Positions 1-10,135 are shown, counted from the stretch's first letter. The stretch: DNA of 64,000 nucleotides from Coprococcus eutactus (GCF_025149915.1 NZ_CP102278.1:2587501-2651500), one strand, 5' to 3'. A program made the numbers and translations. The notes: generated from the sequence alone by a model not told the origin.

Positions 1-429
1 CAACATAGCTGATATGACAGTTACACCATTGCCGTCTGTCTTGTGTCTTCTGATGGCACTTTCCAATGTGTCGGCAGTAACTAGCGGTGTGTCTCCGCAG
101 AGTACCACAACATCACCATCATTGCCTATAAAGTCTGACGCACATTTTACCGCATGTCCTGTACCAAGCTGTTCTTTCTGCAGTGCATAACTGACTCTGT
201 TATTCATCTCATCCGCAAGTCCAAGGCTTTCATATGTGGCATGTATGCTGTGTTCAACTTCTTCCGCCTTATATCCTACTATCACGCATACCTTTTCGCA
301 GCCTGCATTCTTTGCCGCCTCTATAGAATAATACACCATTGGCTTTCCGAGCACCTCATGCACCACCTTTGGCTTGTCTGACTTCATTCTAGTTCCCTTG
401 CCCGCAGCAAGTATGATCGCTTTAAGCAT
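1..429 (-). CDS. glmU: Bifunctional UDP-GlcNAc pyrophosphorylase/acetyltransferase, N-terminal part (cut by window edge)
   Basis: The minus-strand frame opens with MLKAIILAAGKGTRM, the nucleotide-binding signature of GlmU-type sugar-nucleotide pyrophosphorylases. It continues with a KVVHEVLGKPM segment and a VVLCGDTPL metal/UDP-GlcNAc site near residue 125. The enzyme makes UDP-GlcNAc from GlcN-1-P in the cytoplasm for peptidoglycan. Only about 143 codons are present; the rest of the uridylyltransferase domain and the left-handed beta-helix acetyltransferase domain lie beyond base 1. The start at 429 is preceded by AGGAGG with good spacing. spoVG lies upstream on the same strand, a neighbourhood also seen in Bacillus. 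Confidence 0.93.
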   Translation of the reverse strand, partial: MLKAIILAAGKGTRMKSDKPKVVHEVLGKPMVYYSIEAAKNAGCEKVCVIVGYKAEEVEHSIHATYESLGLADEMNNRVSYALQKEQLGTGHAVKCASDFIGNDGDVVVLCGDTPLVTADTLESAIRRHKTDGNGVTVISAML

Positions 430-639
430 ATCTGCCTCCTATAAACATCTTATATTATTCATCCAGATATTATTTCATATTTATATTCACACACAAATAC
501 TTTCTGTCCGGATCCTTTTTCATCACTGCCCACAATTTTACTGTATCGCAGGCACTTTTTCAACCCAACCAGAGATATATTCAGCGTTACAGTCGTCACC
601 TGTGCTGAAGCCAATCCAACTCCGCTGTCCATATACAGC

Positions 640-671
640 AAAACCAGCCACCGCATTACTGCAATGGCTGG
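640..671 (-). terminator. Intrinsic terminator downstream of spoVG
   Basis: On the minus strand CCAGCCA (from 671-665) pairs with TGGCTGG (650-644), followed by TTTTG. It sits about 40 bases past the spoVG stop and should separate spoVG from glmU, at least partly. The U-run is short. I see no recognisable element in the remaining 430-640 leader of glmU. Confidence 0.6.
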
Positions 672-711
672 CCATTTCTGCTTATTCTGCTGTTGTGTAT
701 CACACCCAGAT

Positions 712-975
712 CTATTCTTCTTCCTGAGTCTCGCGATACTTTGCAAGTATCATATTCTGCAGACGCTCTCTGGTGGCTGTATTGATAGGATGTGCTATAT
801 CCCTGTACTCACCATCTGAAGCTTTTCTGCTAGGCATAGCAATAAACATTCCCTTTTCACCCTCTATGATCTTGATGTCATGGACAACAAACTCATCATC
901 TATGGTGATCGAGACAACCGCCTTCATCTTGCCTTCCTTCTCAACACTTCTGATTCGGATATCTGTTACCTGCAC
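712..975 (-). CDS. spoVG: Septation/sporulation regulator SpoVG
   Basis: The 87-residue product reads [33 protein letters not shown] and later [19 protein letters not shown] and R..I...Y, the full SpoVG signature. SpoVG is a small nucleic-acid-binding regulator that affects septation, sporulation and virulence genes in Bacillota. I chose the GTG at 975 because it has an AAGGGGG ribosome site 8 bases upstream and gives the usual family N-terminus. An ATG start at 1020 would add 15 residues not found in the family. The acidic C-terminal tail (ETQEEE) is typical. Confidence 0.93.
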   Translation of the reverse strand: MQVTDIRIRSVEKEGKMKAVVSITIDDEFVVHDIKIIEGEKGMFIAMPSRKASDGEYRDIAHPINTATRERLQNMILAKYRETQEEE

Positions 976-1068
976 TTTGTTTACCCCCTTAACCCTGACG
1001 CACTCTGTAATCCCACACACAGATTGTCATTTGTATTATTTTGTATAAGCCCTCTTTTACGCTTCTGA

Positions 1069-2193
1069 CTAGAGAGCGTATCTGAAGTTCTTCTCCACTA
1101 TAACCTTTATATCTTCTGGCGTTCCCTGATGAACTGTATTCGCGCGGAGAGTATCCCGGCTCTCCACAATACAATTCTCTATGATGGAATTGTCCCCGAT
1201 ATTAACATCGTTAAGTATGATAGAATTCCTTATCACACAGTTGTTGCCGATGTATACCTTCTTAAATATGACTGAGTTCTCAACAGTACCGTTGATGATA
1301 CATCCGCTTGCTATCAGACTATTGTTGACAACCGCATCAGCATTGTACTTTGCAGGTGGAAGATCGTCTACCCTTGAGTAGATATCAGGATGCTGCTTGA
1401 AGAAGAAATCTCTTACATCTTTCTTGAGAAAATCCATATTTGCTCTGTAATACGATTCCTTTGTTCCTATATTTCTCCAATAAGTATCCATCTTGTATCC
1501 GTATATTCTCTTGACGCCCTTATATCTCACGAGAATATCTCTTACGAAGTCATTTCTTCCCTCGTTGGCGCATGTCTCAAGGAGCTCTATGAGCTGTCTT
1601 CTTCTTATTACATATACACCGATAGAAACGGTGTTAGTTCCTGCAACAAGCGGCTTCTCCTCGAAGTCAATGATGCGTCCATCGTCGTTCATCTTGACAA
1701 CACCAAATCTGTTGATGTCATCCTCGCCCGGTGCCATATCCTTACATACTACTGTGATGTCTGCACCATTGCTTATATGCTCTTCGAGAACCTTATTGTA
1801 GTCCAGTTTGTAGATTCCATCACCTGATGCGATAACTACATATGGCTCATGGCTCTCCTTGAGGAACTTGATATTCTGATAAAGTGCATCCGCTGTTCCC
1901 TTGTACCAGTAGCTGTTCGCTGCTGTAATGGTAGGAGTGAATATAAACAGACCTCCCTGCTTTCTTCCGAAATCCCACCACTTGCTTGAGTTCAGATGCT
2001 CGTTCAGTGATCTCGTATTGTACTGTGTAAATACCGCTACCTTCTGTATATGAGAATTCGTCATATTGGAAAGTGCGAAATCGATTGCTCTGTAACTTCC
2101 TGTGATAGGCATAGCTGCAACGGCTCTCTTAGCTGATAAATCTCCCAGCTTATTGCTGTTACCACCTGCCAGAATAATTCCTAATGCTCTCAT
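1069..2193 (-). CDS. glgD: Glycogen biosynthesis protein GlgD (regulatory ADP-glucose pyrophosphorylase subunit)
   Basis: This 374-residue protein has an N-terminal nucleotidyltransferase fold (about 1-250) and C-terminal beta-helix repeats (NNCVIRNSIILNDVNIGDNSIIEN). The first loop reads GIILAGGNSNKLG instead of the GGQGSRLG of its partner GlgC, so the catalytic arginine is missing, as is typical of GlgD. It is expected to form a heterotetramer with GlgC and raise its activity in making ADP-glucose for glycogen. Its ATG is two bases after the glgC stop codon and its ribosome site (AGGTGAG) lies inside the end of glgC, so the two are translationally coupled. Length is normal for the family. 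Confidence 0.93.
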   Translation of the reverse strand: MRALGIILAGGNSNKLGDLSAKRAVAAMPITGSYRAIDFALSNMTNSHIQKVAVFTQYNTRSLNEHLNSSKWWDFGRKQGGLFIFTPTITAANSYWYKGTADALYQNIKFLKESHEPYVVIASGDGIYKLDYNKVLEEHISNGADITVVCKDMAPGEDDINRFGVVKMNDDGRIIDFEEKPLVAGTNTVSIGVYVIRRRQLIELLETCANEGRNDFVRDILVRYKGVKRIYGYKMDTYWRNIGTKESYYRANMDFLKKDVRDFFFKQHPDIYSRVDDLPPAKYNADAVVNNSLIASGCIINGTVENSVIFKKVYIGNNCVIRNSIILNDVNIGDNSIIENCIVESRDTLRANTVHQGTPEDIKVIVEKNFRYAL

Positions 2194-2195
2194 GT

Positions 2196-3464
2196 CTACT
2201 CACCTGCCTTTATAATACTACCGCCACTTGGGAGCTGTCCGTCCGGATAATCAGATGGATCTGTGTCTCCAAATATAGCAGTGTTCTTACCTATCGTTAC
2301 GCCCTCAGGTATAACGGAGTTCTCACCTATAGTTACAAGGCCAAATGCGTAGATATTAGGTTTCATCTCATTGACAGCCTCTTCTCCAACACCAAGCTTG
2401 GCATTTGCTCCAACCTTTACATTCTCAGCTATAATTCCCTTTTCAATGTAAGCTCCGGCCTCGATCGTAACCCCATTCATGATAATTGAATCCTTAACGA
2501 CCGCACCCTCTCCTATTGTTACACATGATCCTATAACTGAGTTTTCCACAGTACCATATATCTCGGTTCCCTCTCCGATGATACACCTTGTCACCTTCGC
2601 TGACTCATCTATGTACTGAGGTGGTATTGCGTCTGTCTTTGTATATATCTTCCAGAACTCCTCATAGAGGTTGAACTCAGGAACTATATCAACCAGCTCC
2701 ATATTGGCCTCCCAGTATGAGCCAAGAGTTCCTACGTCTTTCCAGTAGCCCTTGAAGTCATATGCACAAATCTTGTTGCCATTCTCATGGCAGTATGGAA
2801 TGATGTGCTTACCGAAATCGCATCCAGGCTGATCCTTCATTGTGACGAGTGCCTCACGCAGGATCTTCCAGTTGAATATGTAGATACCCATGGAAGCTTT
2901 ATTGCTTCTAGGATTCTCTGGCTTCTCCTCGAACTCGGAGATGATTCCATCATCGTTTGTTATAACGACTCCGAATCTGCTTGCCTCCTCCCAAGGAACC
3001 TGATATGTTGCAAGCGTTACATCCGCATTCATGGATTTATGATATTCGAGCATATGCTCATAATCCATCTTGTATATATGATCTCCTGAAAGTATGAGTA
3101 CATAATCCGGATTATAGTAATCGATGAACTCGATATTCTGATAAATGGCATTCGCTGTACCGGTATACCATTCGCTGTTGTTGCTCTTCTCATATGGCGG
3201 AAGAACTGTAACACCGCCTATGTTCCTATCCAGATCCCATGGAATACCTATTCCGATGTGCTGGTTAAGTCTGAGTGGTCTGTACTGTGTAAGTACACCT
3301 ACTGTGTCAATCCCCGAGTTGATACAGTTACTCAGTGGGAAATCGATTATCTTGTATTTGCCGCCAAATGCTACGGCTGGCTTGGCAAGCTTGGATGTAA
3401 GAACCCCAAGACGGCTGCCCTGTCCGCCCGCAAGAAGCATGGCGATCATCTCTTTTTTAATCAT
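2196..3464 (-). CDS. glgC: Glucose-1-phosphate adenylyltransferase, catalytic subunit
   Basis: The product (422 residues) starts [20 protein letters not shown], with the intact pyrophosphorylase loop. It has the [13 protein letters not shown] catalytic aspartate segment, FEEKP for glucose-1-phosphate binding, and a C-terminal hexapeptide beta-helix. It converts ATP and glucose-1-phosphate to ADP-glucose, the committed step of bacterial glycogen synthesis. The start at 3464 has GAGAGGTGA seven bases upstream; an in-frame ATG at 3485 is less well placed. It leads the glgCD operon, which appears to be read from the promoter at 3592-3621. No glycogen synthase or branching enzyme lies next to it in this window. 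Confidence 0.95.
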   Translation of the reverse strand: MIKKEMIAMLLAGGQGSRLGVLTSKLAKPAVAFGGKYKIIDFPLSNCINSGIDTVGVLTQYRPLRLNQHIGIGIPWDLDRNIGGVTVLPPYEKSNNSEWYTGTANAIYQNIEFIDYYNPDYVLILSGDHIYKMDYEHMLEYHKSMNADVTLATYQVPWEEASRFGVVITNDDGIISEFEEKPENPRSNKASMGIYIFNWKILREALVTMKDQPGCDFGKHIIPYCHENGNKICAYDFKGYWKDVGTLGSYWEANMELVDIVPEFNLYEEFWKIYTKTDAIPPQYIDESAKVTRCIIGEGTEIYGTVENSVIGSCVTIGEGAVVKDSIIMNGVTIEAGAYIEKGIIAENVKVGANAKLGVGEEAVNEMKPNIYAFGLVTIGENSVIPEGVTIGKNTAIFGDTDPSDYPDGQLPSGGSIIKAGE

Positions 3465-3785
3465 GTAAGTCACCTCTCCATGCAAAATTATAAAATCATT
3501 ATACCATTCTTTTTATAATAATCAAAGTTTTTTATGCATTTTCACAAAAAGAATGCGCATTTTTCGATTTTTTTAAACATTTTTTACCCAGTATATATTT
3601 TTTCTTGATGGAATTTGTCAATATATGGATATTTATTTTAGTTATAAAGCACTTAAACTTTCCATTCGACAATATTTAAGTGTATAATAAGCGAGTGGGA
3701 ATCGTATCAATACCGCAGTTTTGTATTATACTATTCCATAAGCAGCACTAAACATAAGAAAAGTATTTATAAGGAGTAATCATAT
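3465..3785. promoter_or_regulatory. Divergent promoter region between glgCD and the asparaginase gene
   Basis: This 321-base AT-rich gap holds promoters for both directions. On the minus strand TTGACA (3621-3616), an 18-base spacer and TATATA (3597-3592) form a good sigma-A promoter for glgCD. On the plus strand a TATAAT at 3683-3688 lies about 100 bases before the asparaginase start, without a convincing -35. I see no riboswitch or clear operator here. Confidence 0.6.
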
Positions 3786-5567
3786 ATGTCAGAAGTACTT
3801 ATAAAAGAATATCGCGGTAATATTGTTGAGAATGTCCACCGCGGCTCGATCGCCATAGTGTCTTCCACCGGCGATACCGTAGCCTATCTGGGCGATATCG
3901 AGAAACAGACCTACATGAGATCAGCCAGCAAACCTATACAGGTCCTGCCTACACTTCTGGCCGGACTTCACAGAAGATTCAACCTCACGGATGAGGATGT
4001 TGCCATGTTTAACTCATCCCATTGGGGCAGTAACCACCACATATTTGTTCTCGAAGAGATAGCGAGAAAGACCGGTCTGAATCCGGATGACATGATCATG
4101 AAGCCATGCAGCTCCACATCGGCTTCTGCCCTTGCAGCTAAGCTTACAGACAGGTCAAAGCTCCATCCAAGGCAGGGACAGAGCAAGCTCCAGCACTGCT
4201 GCTCCGGCAAACATTTCAGCCTTATGCTTCTTCAGCGTGAACTGACAGGTAAGCCGGACGGATACTACCTGAAGGATTCACCTGTCCAGCAGCAGATAAT
4301 AAACTTCATATCAATGCTGAGCCAGACCCCGACCTACAAGATTGGTCTGGGTATCGACGGCTGCGGTGTTCCTGTATTTGCGCTGCCGCTCAGAAGCATC
4401 GCCATGTCCTACGCCAAGCTCATGGATCCGTTCAGTATGTCCGGGGAGCTCAGAGACATCATAGACTACAACTTCTCATGTATCCACAAATACCCTGAGA
4501 AGATCAACGACTACGGCACACCTTCCTATTATATTAACCAAAATCCGGACCTGATAATGAAGGACGGCTCAAGGGGCGTGATCTGCATGGCCATAAAGAG
4601 CATGAAGCTCGGAATAACGGTCAAGCTTGAGGACGGCTGGACTGACGAATTTCAGGGACTCATCATCGCAAATATTCTTGAGCAGCTTAAATATGATGAC
4701 ACAGAGCTTATCGAAAAACTTAAAAACTGCTATTCCACAAAGCTGTACAATGACTGCGGAATAGAGGTCGGCCACTCAGAGGTCGACTTTAAGCTTAATA
4801 TAGATCCGATTTTCTTTGAACCAGCAGAGGAATACATTGATACGGACGGTGACGCCGAAACCGATGAACTTAACGATGAAGGTGGATCTGATATATCCAC
4901 GGATGATGATGCCTCTATTCAGGAATACATCCCTGACCTAGGCAAGGATTCAGCTTTTGAACAGGGCTCACAGGACGTCAACTCCGCCTTTTCAAAGGAT
5001 GCAAGCACCTACGATCCGGATGCTGACAGTGCTTTCGCTGACGGGGAACCATACTCACCTGAGAATGATTCGGCATTTGACCGAACACCTGACGAGATTC
5101 GCGCTGCATTTGACCGAAAAGTAGCCGAGGCTTACGACAAGGTATCAAAGGCGACCGAAGAGGCTGATGATGACTCTGTTATAGACGATATAATTTCAAA
5201 GGAAAATGAGAAGCAGACCATAGAGAAATCCGATATATCTGAGGAAGAACAGAGAGCCATGCGCAATAAAAAGTCTATACTAGGCATGAATGTTGTAAGG
5301 CCGTCAGCCAACCGCACCGTTATAAGCAATCCAAGAGTGGACCCTATAAGCGTAAAACCAGGCCAGGCAGCCCCAGCCGAGCAGGCAAAACCTGTCTCCC
5401 AGACTGAGACCTCAGGGATTGCTGAGCAGGCAAAGAATACGGTGAGATCCAGTTTTCAGGTATTTTCCCCAGTATCAGCGGAACCGACCAGGCACGTCGC
5501 ACAGGATTACACCAGCAGAGACATCAAGCTCGCCAACATAATCTCACAGAAAAAAAAGGATGATTGA
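3786..5567 (+). CDS. Asparaginase II-family protein with a long acidic C-terminal tail
   Basis: Residues 1 to about 345 match the asparaginase II family (PF06089): EYRGNIVENVHRGSIAIV, then RSASKPIQVLPTLLAG, NSSHWGSNHHI, CCSGKH and GIDGCGVPVFALPL. Such enzymes hydrolyse L-asparagine to aspartate and ammonia. Family members usually end near 330-350 residues, but this one has 593. The extra 240 residues are acidic and low-complexity. Between about 380 and 445 they carry four [DN]SAF tetrapeptides and one AAF, followed by a charged, Gln/Pro/Ala-rich stretch without obvious fold or membrane segment. The start has AAGGAG upstream and the gene stands alone between glgC (divergent) and the Fur-family gene (convergent). 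The tail's role is unknown. Confidence 0.88.
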   Translation: MSEVLIKEYRGNIVENVHRGSIAIVSSTGDTVAYLGDIEKQTYMRSASKPIQVLPTLLAGLHRRFNLTDEDVAMFNSSHWGSNHHIFVLEEIARKTGLNPDDMIMKPCSSTSASALAAKLTDRSKLHPRQGQSKLQHCCSGKHFSLMLLQRELTGKPDGYYLKDSPVQQQIINFISMLSQTPTYKIGLGIDGCGVPVFALPLRSIAMSYAKLMDPFSMSGELRDIIDYNFSCIHKYPEKINDYGTPSYYINQNPDLIMKDGSRGVICMAIKSMKLGITVKLEDGWTDEFQGLIIANILEQLKYDDTELIEKLKNCYSTKLYNDCGIEVGHSEVDFKLNIDPIFFEPAEEYIDTDGDAETDELNDEGGSDISTDDDASIQEYIPDLGKDSAFEQGSQDVNSAFSKDASTYDPDADSAFADGEPYSPENDSAFDRTPDEIRAAFDRKVAEAYDKVSKATEEADDDSVIDDIISKENEKQTIEKSDISEEEQRAMRNKKSILGMNVVRPSANRTVISNPRVDPISVKPGQAAPAEQAKPVSQTETSGIAEQAKNTVRSSFQVFSPVSAEPTRHVAQDYTSRDIKLANIISQKKKDD

Positions 5568-5591
5568 CCAGCGGGATCACCCTTATAACGC

Positions 5592-5635
5592 AAAAAATCT
5601 GCAGTCCGTACCAGATATGGACTGCAGATTTTTTT
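5592..5635. terminator. Bidirectional terminator between asparaginase and the Fur-family gene
   Basis: A perfect 16-bp stem (5592-5607 with 5620-5635) reads AAAAAATCTGCAGTCC and its complement. The A-run before and T-run after make it work in both directions. It lies between two convergent stop codons. Confidence 0.9.
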
Positions 5636-5645
5636 GAGCAAATGA

Positions 5646-6047
5646 TCACAAACTCTTCAGACTGTCCTTACAGTTCGGGCAGATTCCGATAAATTCCAGG
5701 TTGTGGGACAATATGACAAATCCACTGTCCGTCTCCACTCCCATACGTGTGATGGAATCCTGATATGGAAGCTCACTGTCATATATCCTGTCACACACTT
5801 TGCATCTTATATGGTAATGCTTTTCCGTGTTGCCATCGTAGTGTTCCATCTTGTCCCCAGAATATACATTCATGACGATTCCTTCATCAACCGCATCCGA
5901 AAGCACCCGGTACACTGTTGATTTGCCAATCTTGTACCCTCTCTTTTCCAATTCATCTATCAGACTCTGGACTGTAGGATGAGTCTTGAGCTCTTTTATA
6001 ACAGAGTAAATGACCTTTTTCTGCCATGTATTTCGCTTGTCACTCAT
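5646..6047 (-). CDS. Fur-family transcriptional regulator (PerR/Zur-like)
   Basis: The 133-residue product has an N-terminal winged helix (RNTWQKKVIYSVIKELKTHPTVQSLI..., with KIGKSTVYRVL as the recognition helix). The C-terminal dimerisation domain has HYHIRCKVCDRIYD and the second pair CPNC; these CxxC pairs form the structural zinc site of Fur proteins. It should repress metal-uptake or peroxide-stress genes from the cytoplasm. The spacing HYHIRC..C with a CPNC near the end resembles PerR more than Zur, but I cannot assign the metal. The start at 6047 has AGGAGG seven bases upstream; the longer in-frame start at 6098 lacks one. It is monocistronic. Confidence 0.88.
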   Translation of the reverse strand: MSDKRNTWQKKVIYSVIKELKTHPTVQSLIDELEKRGYKIGKSTVYRVLSDAVDEGIVMNVYSGDKMEHYDGNTEKHYHIRCKVCDRIYDSELPYQDSITRMGVETDSGFVILSHNLEFIGICPNCKDSLKSL

Positions 6048-6254
6048 TATATAGTCCTCCTTCTGGAATTTGTAGACATTTATTGAGGTCCGCCCCACTG
6101 ATAAATATTACAGACATACAGATCAAATTTATCAAGAACAATTCTCTATAAGAGTAAGATAACACATTTTAGATATTATTTCCACTATTTTTAAAATGTA
6201 AGTTTTTTCCAACTCCTCGATCCAGTATATTAATGTTGCATGTAGTAATATACG

Positions 6255-8660
6255 TCACTGTCTAGTGAAGGTATATAATCTCAGTCCATGCTCCGTCCAT
6301 AGAGCCGTCTGGTCGTTGTATCCCGTTCCCGCAAAACCAGGCGCAAGGTTCACTCCGACACGGTTAAACACCGCACCGGACGCTTTCACGCATTCTTTCT
6401 CGCCGGGCAGTTTAACCACTTTGTCTATCGCACTCTGAGTCAGAGAATCCGGCTTTACATGAACCGGTGTCACCATGTTGATGAGATCTCCCATGATTTT
6501 TACGCTGTACTGCAGGTTTCTGCCCTCCAGGACATACATAGCGTTTTCATCAAGTCCTTTTGTTCTCAGGTGCTTGTAAGTGTAATTCGGTATCACCTGG
6601 CCCTCATAATAGCAGGCTACTGCATCTGAGCCATCCTGCGCCACCGTCATAAACTGGTACACATTTCTCTTTAGTTCTGACACCGTGCCATTCTCAATCC
6701 TGTGATACTCACCGAACTGAAGTGTACGCCTGTGTTTCTTGTAGAACTCCACCTGCTCTTTTATAGCCTCAAGATCTTTCTTCTTCATATCGCACAGGTT
6801 GCACTCATAGCCCAGCACTCCAAATGCCGCTACTCCGAATCTTGTCTCAAGCGGAGTAACCCTGAGCGTCTGATGATTCGGACATCCCGACACATGACTG
6901 CTGACGACCGACATAGGGTAGCCATAGCTGTAACCAGTCTGTATCTCAAGCCGTTCCCTGGCATCCGTATCGTCACTTGCCCATATCTGCGGCATGTAAC
7001 ACAGTATGCCGAGATCAAATCTGTTGCCCCCGGCGGCACATCCCTCAAACAGTATCTCAGGGAAACGCTTCGTAAGCCTTCCCATGATATCGTAGAGTCC
7101 CAACACATACCTGTGTCCAAATTCGCCTTGCCTGTCAGATGGCAGCGTCTGGCTGTAACGATCCGACATGATCCTGTTCATATCCCACTTAACATATGAA
7201 ATATTCGCAGATGAGAACACCTTCGTCATAGAGTTCACTATATGATCTCTCACTTCCTTGTTAGTGAGATCCAGCAGCATCTGATGACGTCCCTCGGCAT
7301 GACTCTGTCCCGGCACTCTGACCGCCCACTCTGGGTGCGCCCTGTAGAGGTCACTATCCTCGTTCACCATCTCAGGCTCAACCCATATGCCAAATTCCAG
7401 TCCAAGTGCATTTATCTTATCCGCAAGCTGTTTTACTCCTCCCGGAAGCTTGCTGAGGTTCTCCTGCCAGTCCCCAAGTGAGGATGTGTCATCATCCCTG
7501 TGCCCAAACCATCCGTCATCCATGACGAACAGCTCTATGCCGCACTTTTTTGCCTCCTTTGCAAGCTTCAAGAGTTTCTTCTCATTTATATCAAAATAAG
7601 CAGCCTCCCAGCTGTTCAGCAGAACCGGTCTCTCCCTGTCCGCCCAAAGGCCTCTGACTATATGTCTTCTGACAAATGCATGCATACGGCTGCTGACCCC
7701 GCCAAATCCTGTATCTGAATATGTCATGACTGCCTCCGGCGACTGGAACGACATTCCCGGTCCAAGTACAAATGTAAACCCTTCCGGATTGATTCCGCCA
7801 ATGATTCTCATACGCCCATAGGAATTCTGTTCACAGCTCTCCATATGGTCACCTGAGTATATGAGATTGAAACCGTAACACTCACCATGTTCCTCAGAAC
7901 AACCGTGCTCCGCCACCATGAAAAATGGATTTGCCCTGCTGCCGGAGGTTCCGGTTGATGATGAGACAGCCACCTTTCCCTGCCGTACAGGGTGCTCCGA
8001 CCTGTGCATCTCCCTTGCCCATGCTCCTCCAAAATGTATCATGTCATATTCCTTATACATTCTCATGTCGATCTGTGTGGACATAAGTCTGTCCACCCGC
8101 TCTACATCATCACTTTCATTTGTCAGTCTGGCACTTCTAGTTATCACGTCACAGTCATCCCATGTGACATATATAAGCTCAAGCTTCTGTCTGTAGAATG
8201 TGTCCCGCAGGGTTACAATGAGCTGTGTTACTTCATCAGCCACACCAGTGCCTTCGCCCATTCCACCACCACTTTCCACTGCACAAGGAAGTCCTTCAAG
8301 CTCATCCCTGCCATTCTTTATCTCATAAGATTCGTACACGAAGTCGCAGGTCGTACTTCCATTTGCATGAGTCATGCAGACAAACGGCTCGCTGACATCC
8401 CCCTTGCCGGTCGATGACAACTCCTGCAGCATATTCTCAAGTGTGAGGCCACCGCCTAGCGCTATGGCATTACCGGTCTCGAACAGACTTCTGTCACGTG
8501 CCGCATCCCAAAGGCCCACCGTATTCAGATCTCCGCCATCCTGACTCCTGCCACCATAATACAGGTGCTCAAGGTGTCCATCTGGGCGCACACACATGGC
8601 ATACTGAGTTGACTTTGTCTCCAGTATGAATACCTGATTTTCTTCTATATATCTGATCAT
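6255..8660 (-). CDS. Alpha-galactosidase, glycoside hydrolase family 36
   Basis: This 801-residue cytoplasmic enzyme has the GH36 layout: N-terminal beta-sandwich, (beta/alpha)8 barrel, C-terminal sheet. The nucleophile aspartate is in ISYVKWDMNR. The acid/base region reads WASDDTDARERLEIQTG, and WEAAYFDINE with FVMDDGWFG marks the barrel start. No signal peptide is seen, so it should act on alpha-1,6-galactosides (melibiose, raffinose, galactosyl-glycerols) brought in by the GPH transporter encoded 35 bases upstream. An AGGAGG ribosome site precedes the start. It is the last gene of the probable TetR to GH36 operon. Length is slightly above the usual 720-740 residues, with an acidic Gly/Glu insert near 125-145. 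Confidence 0.93.
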   Translation of the reverse strand: MIRYIEENQVFILETKSTQYAMCVRPDGHLEHLYYGGRSQDGGDLNTVGLWDAARDRSLFETGNAIALGGGLTLENMLQELSSTGKGDVSEPFVCMTHANGSTTCDFVYESYEIKNGRDELEGLPCAVESGGGMGEGTGVADEVTQLIVTLRDTFYRQKLELIYVTWDDCDVITRSARLTNESDDVERVDRLMSTQIDMRMYKEYDMIHFGGAWAREMHRSEHPVRQGKVAVSSSTGTSGSRANPFFMVAEHGCSEEHGECYGFNLIYSGDHMESCEQNSYGRMRIIGGINPEGFTFVLGPGMSFQSPEAVMTYSDTGFGGVSSRMHAFVRRHIVRGLWADRERPVLLNSWEAAYFDINEKKLLKLAKEAKKCGIELFVMDDGWFGHRDDDTSSLGDWQENLSKLPGGVKQLADKINALGLEFGIWVEPEMVNEDSDLYRAHPEWAVRVPGQSHAEGRHQMLLDLTNKEVRDHIVNSMTKVFSSANISYVKWDMNRIMSDRYSQTLPSDRQGEFGHRYVLGLYDIMGRLTKRFPEILFEGCAAGGNRFDLGILCYMPQIWASDDTDARERLEIQTGYSYGYPMSVVSSHVSGCPNHQTLRVTPLETRFGVAAFGVLGYECNLCDMKKKDLEAIKEQVEFYKKHRRTLQFGEYHRIENGTVSELKRNVYQFMTVAQDGSDAVACYYEGQVIPNYTYKHLRTKGLDENAMYVLEGRNLQYSVKIMGDLINMVTPVHVKPDSLTQSAIDKVVKLPGEKECVKASGAVFNRVGVNLAPGFAGTGYNDQTALWTEHGLRLYTFTRQ

Positions 8661-8695
8661 AACGGTTCCTCCTAATAATATATATCGCCCCTCTC

Positions 8696-10135
8696 CTATC
8701 TCAGTTTTGTCATGATCTCCTGCATCCGCTCCTCTGTCAGCTTGTATTTTCTAATGAAGAATACCAGTCCTATAATGAGAAGAACTATCGGAACAACTGT
8801 CATCATCATGGAAAGTCCCATGAGGGTTCCCGTGCTCTGCTCTATGACCTCCGATGTTCCATCCGCTGACTGTACGAGCCCCACCCATTTGATGGCAAGT
8901 CCGGCAAAAAACACTGCAACTCCCGACGCAAGCTTCACGACAAATGTCTGCATGGAGCATATGACGCTCTCATCCCTCTGTCCGTTCTTGTACTCTCCGT
9001 AGTCTATGCTGTCTGCAAGACACACAGTTATCAGCACGTTGAGAAGTCCGCTTCCCGCAAATACCAGAAGTCCCGGTATGAACAGAACGTACCAGCAAGG
9101 CACTCCGGCCACGTTCATGTGTGTAACTCCTGCAAGGCTGCAGGCAAGCAACATCACATAGCCAACGATCTCATATACAACAGAGTGTACGAACAGTTTT
9201 CTCTTGGACATCTTTTTTCTAAAAAGTGGAAAGAACATCATAGCCAGTATCTGCGCGCCGCCGCCAAATGCGGAGAATAGCGCATATCCGCTCTCACTTC
9301 CTATGTCATATGTGAAGAAATATATGAGAAGGTTGCTTGTTATATAGAGTGCGGAATTTACGAGCACGATGGTGATGACTACTGCCAGTGCCTGGTCATT
9401 TGTCACAAGTGAATGGAACATCTCCCCTATACCATGAGCCTCTGGGGCAGTGTCACTCTTCTCCTTTACATTTGCCACGCATATGGTCTCTGAAATGACA
9501 AATACAACTGCAACCAGCAGTGCCCACCACTTAAATCCGATACGGTAATCCGTAATATTCAGCTTGTCCACCGCCAATGCTGCGCCACTTATGGCTGGAA
9601 CCACTATCATGGTAAGTACAGTAGGTATGGCAGAACCCACGCCAGCGCAGGATCTTGCCAGCGCCGACAGATTCTCCCTCTCCTTGCCCGGCTCAGTGAT
9701 GGCCGGGATCATGGACCAGTACGGAATATCCATCAGCGTGTATGTGATTCCCCACAGGAAATATGTCACTGTCAGGAACACCTTCATGCCACCAGCTCCC
9801 ATACTCTCCGGCACAGCGAACATAGCATAGAGAACCACCGCGTTCAACACAGTTCCCGAGAATATCCACGGTCTGAATCTTCCCCATCTGCTTCTGGTCT
9901 TTGCCACCACGATGCCCATGATAGGATCGTTAAATGCATCAAACACCCTCGCCACCATCAGCACGGTTCCTATAAACACCGAGCTGACGCCGAGCACCGA
10001 ATTGTAATAATACAGTATATAGCTGGCCACCAGCATATACACCATATCCTTTCCCACAGCCCCTACTCCGTAGGCTATCTTTGTCCTTTTCTGAAGGCCA
10101 CCCTCAGACACGCCCTGCTGTGTATTATCTCCCAT
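8696..10135 (-). CDS. GPH-family (MelB/LacS-type) sugar:cation symporter
   Basis: The 479-residue protein has about twelve hydrophobic segments. It carries the GPH signatures: IAYGVGAVGKDMVYMLVASYILYYY in the first helix region and VARVFDAFNDPIMG...SRWGRFRPW in the loop between helices 2 and 3. These symporters bring in galactosides, glucuronides or pentosides with H+ or Na+. There is no C-terminal EIIA domain as in LacS, so it is MelB-like. It sits directly before the GH36 alpha-galactosidase, with alpha/beta hydrolase and GT-B-like genes before it. That makes an alpha-galactoside or galactosylated glycerol its likely substrate (inference). AAGGAGG precedes the start. Confidence 0.9.
   Translation of the reverse strand: MGDNTQQGVSEGGLQKRTKIAYGVGAVGKDMVYMLVASYILYYYNSVLGVSSVFIGTVLMVARVFDAFNDPIMGIVVAKTRSRWGRFRPWIFSGTVLNAVVLYAMFAVPESMGAGGMKVFLTVTYFLWGITYTLMDIPYWSMIPAITEPGKERENLSALARSCAGVGSAIPTVLTMIVVPAISGAALAVDKLNITDYRIGFKWWALLVAVVFVISETICVANVKEKSDTAPEAHGIGEMFHSLVTNDQALAVVITIVLVNSALYITSNLLIYFFTYDIGSESGYALFSAFGGGAQILAMMFFPLFRKKMSKRKLFVHSVVYEIVGYVMLLACSLAGVTHMNVAGVPCWYVLFIPGLLVFAGSGLLNVLITVCLADSIDYGEYKNGQRDESVICSMQTFVVKLASGVAVFFAGLAIKWVGLVQSADGTSEVIEQSTGTLMGLSMMMTVVPIVLLIIGLVFFIRKYKLTEERMQEIMTKLR

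Noticed and set aside
459..746. Minus-strand 95-codon frame between spoVG and glmU
   Set aside because: It overlaps the spoVG end and terminator and has no ribosome site or recognisable motif.
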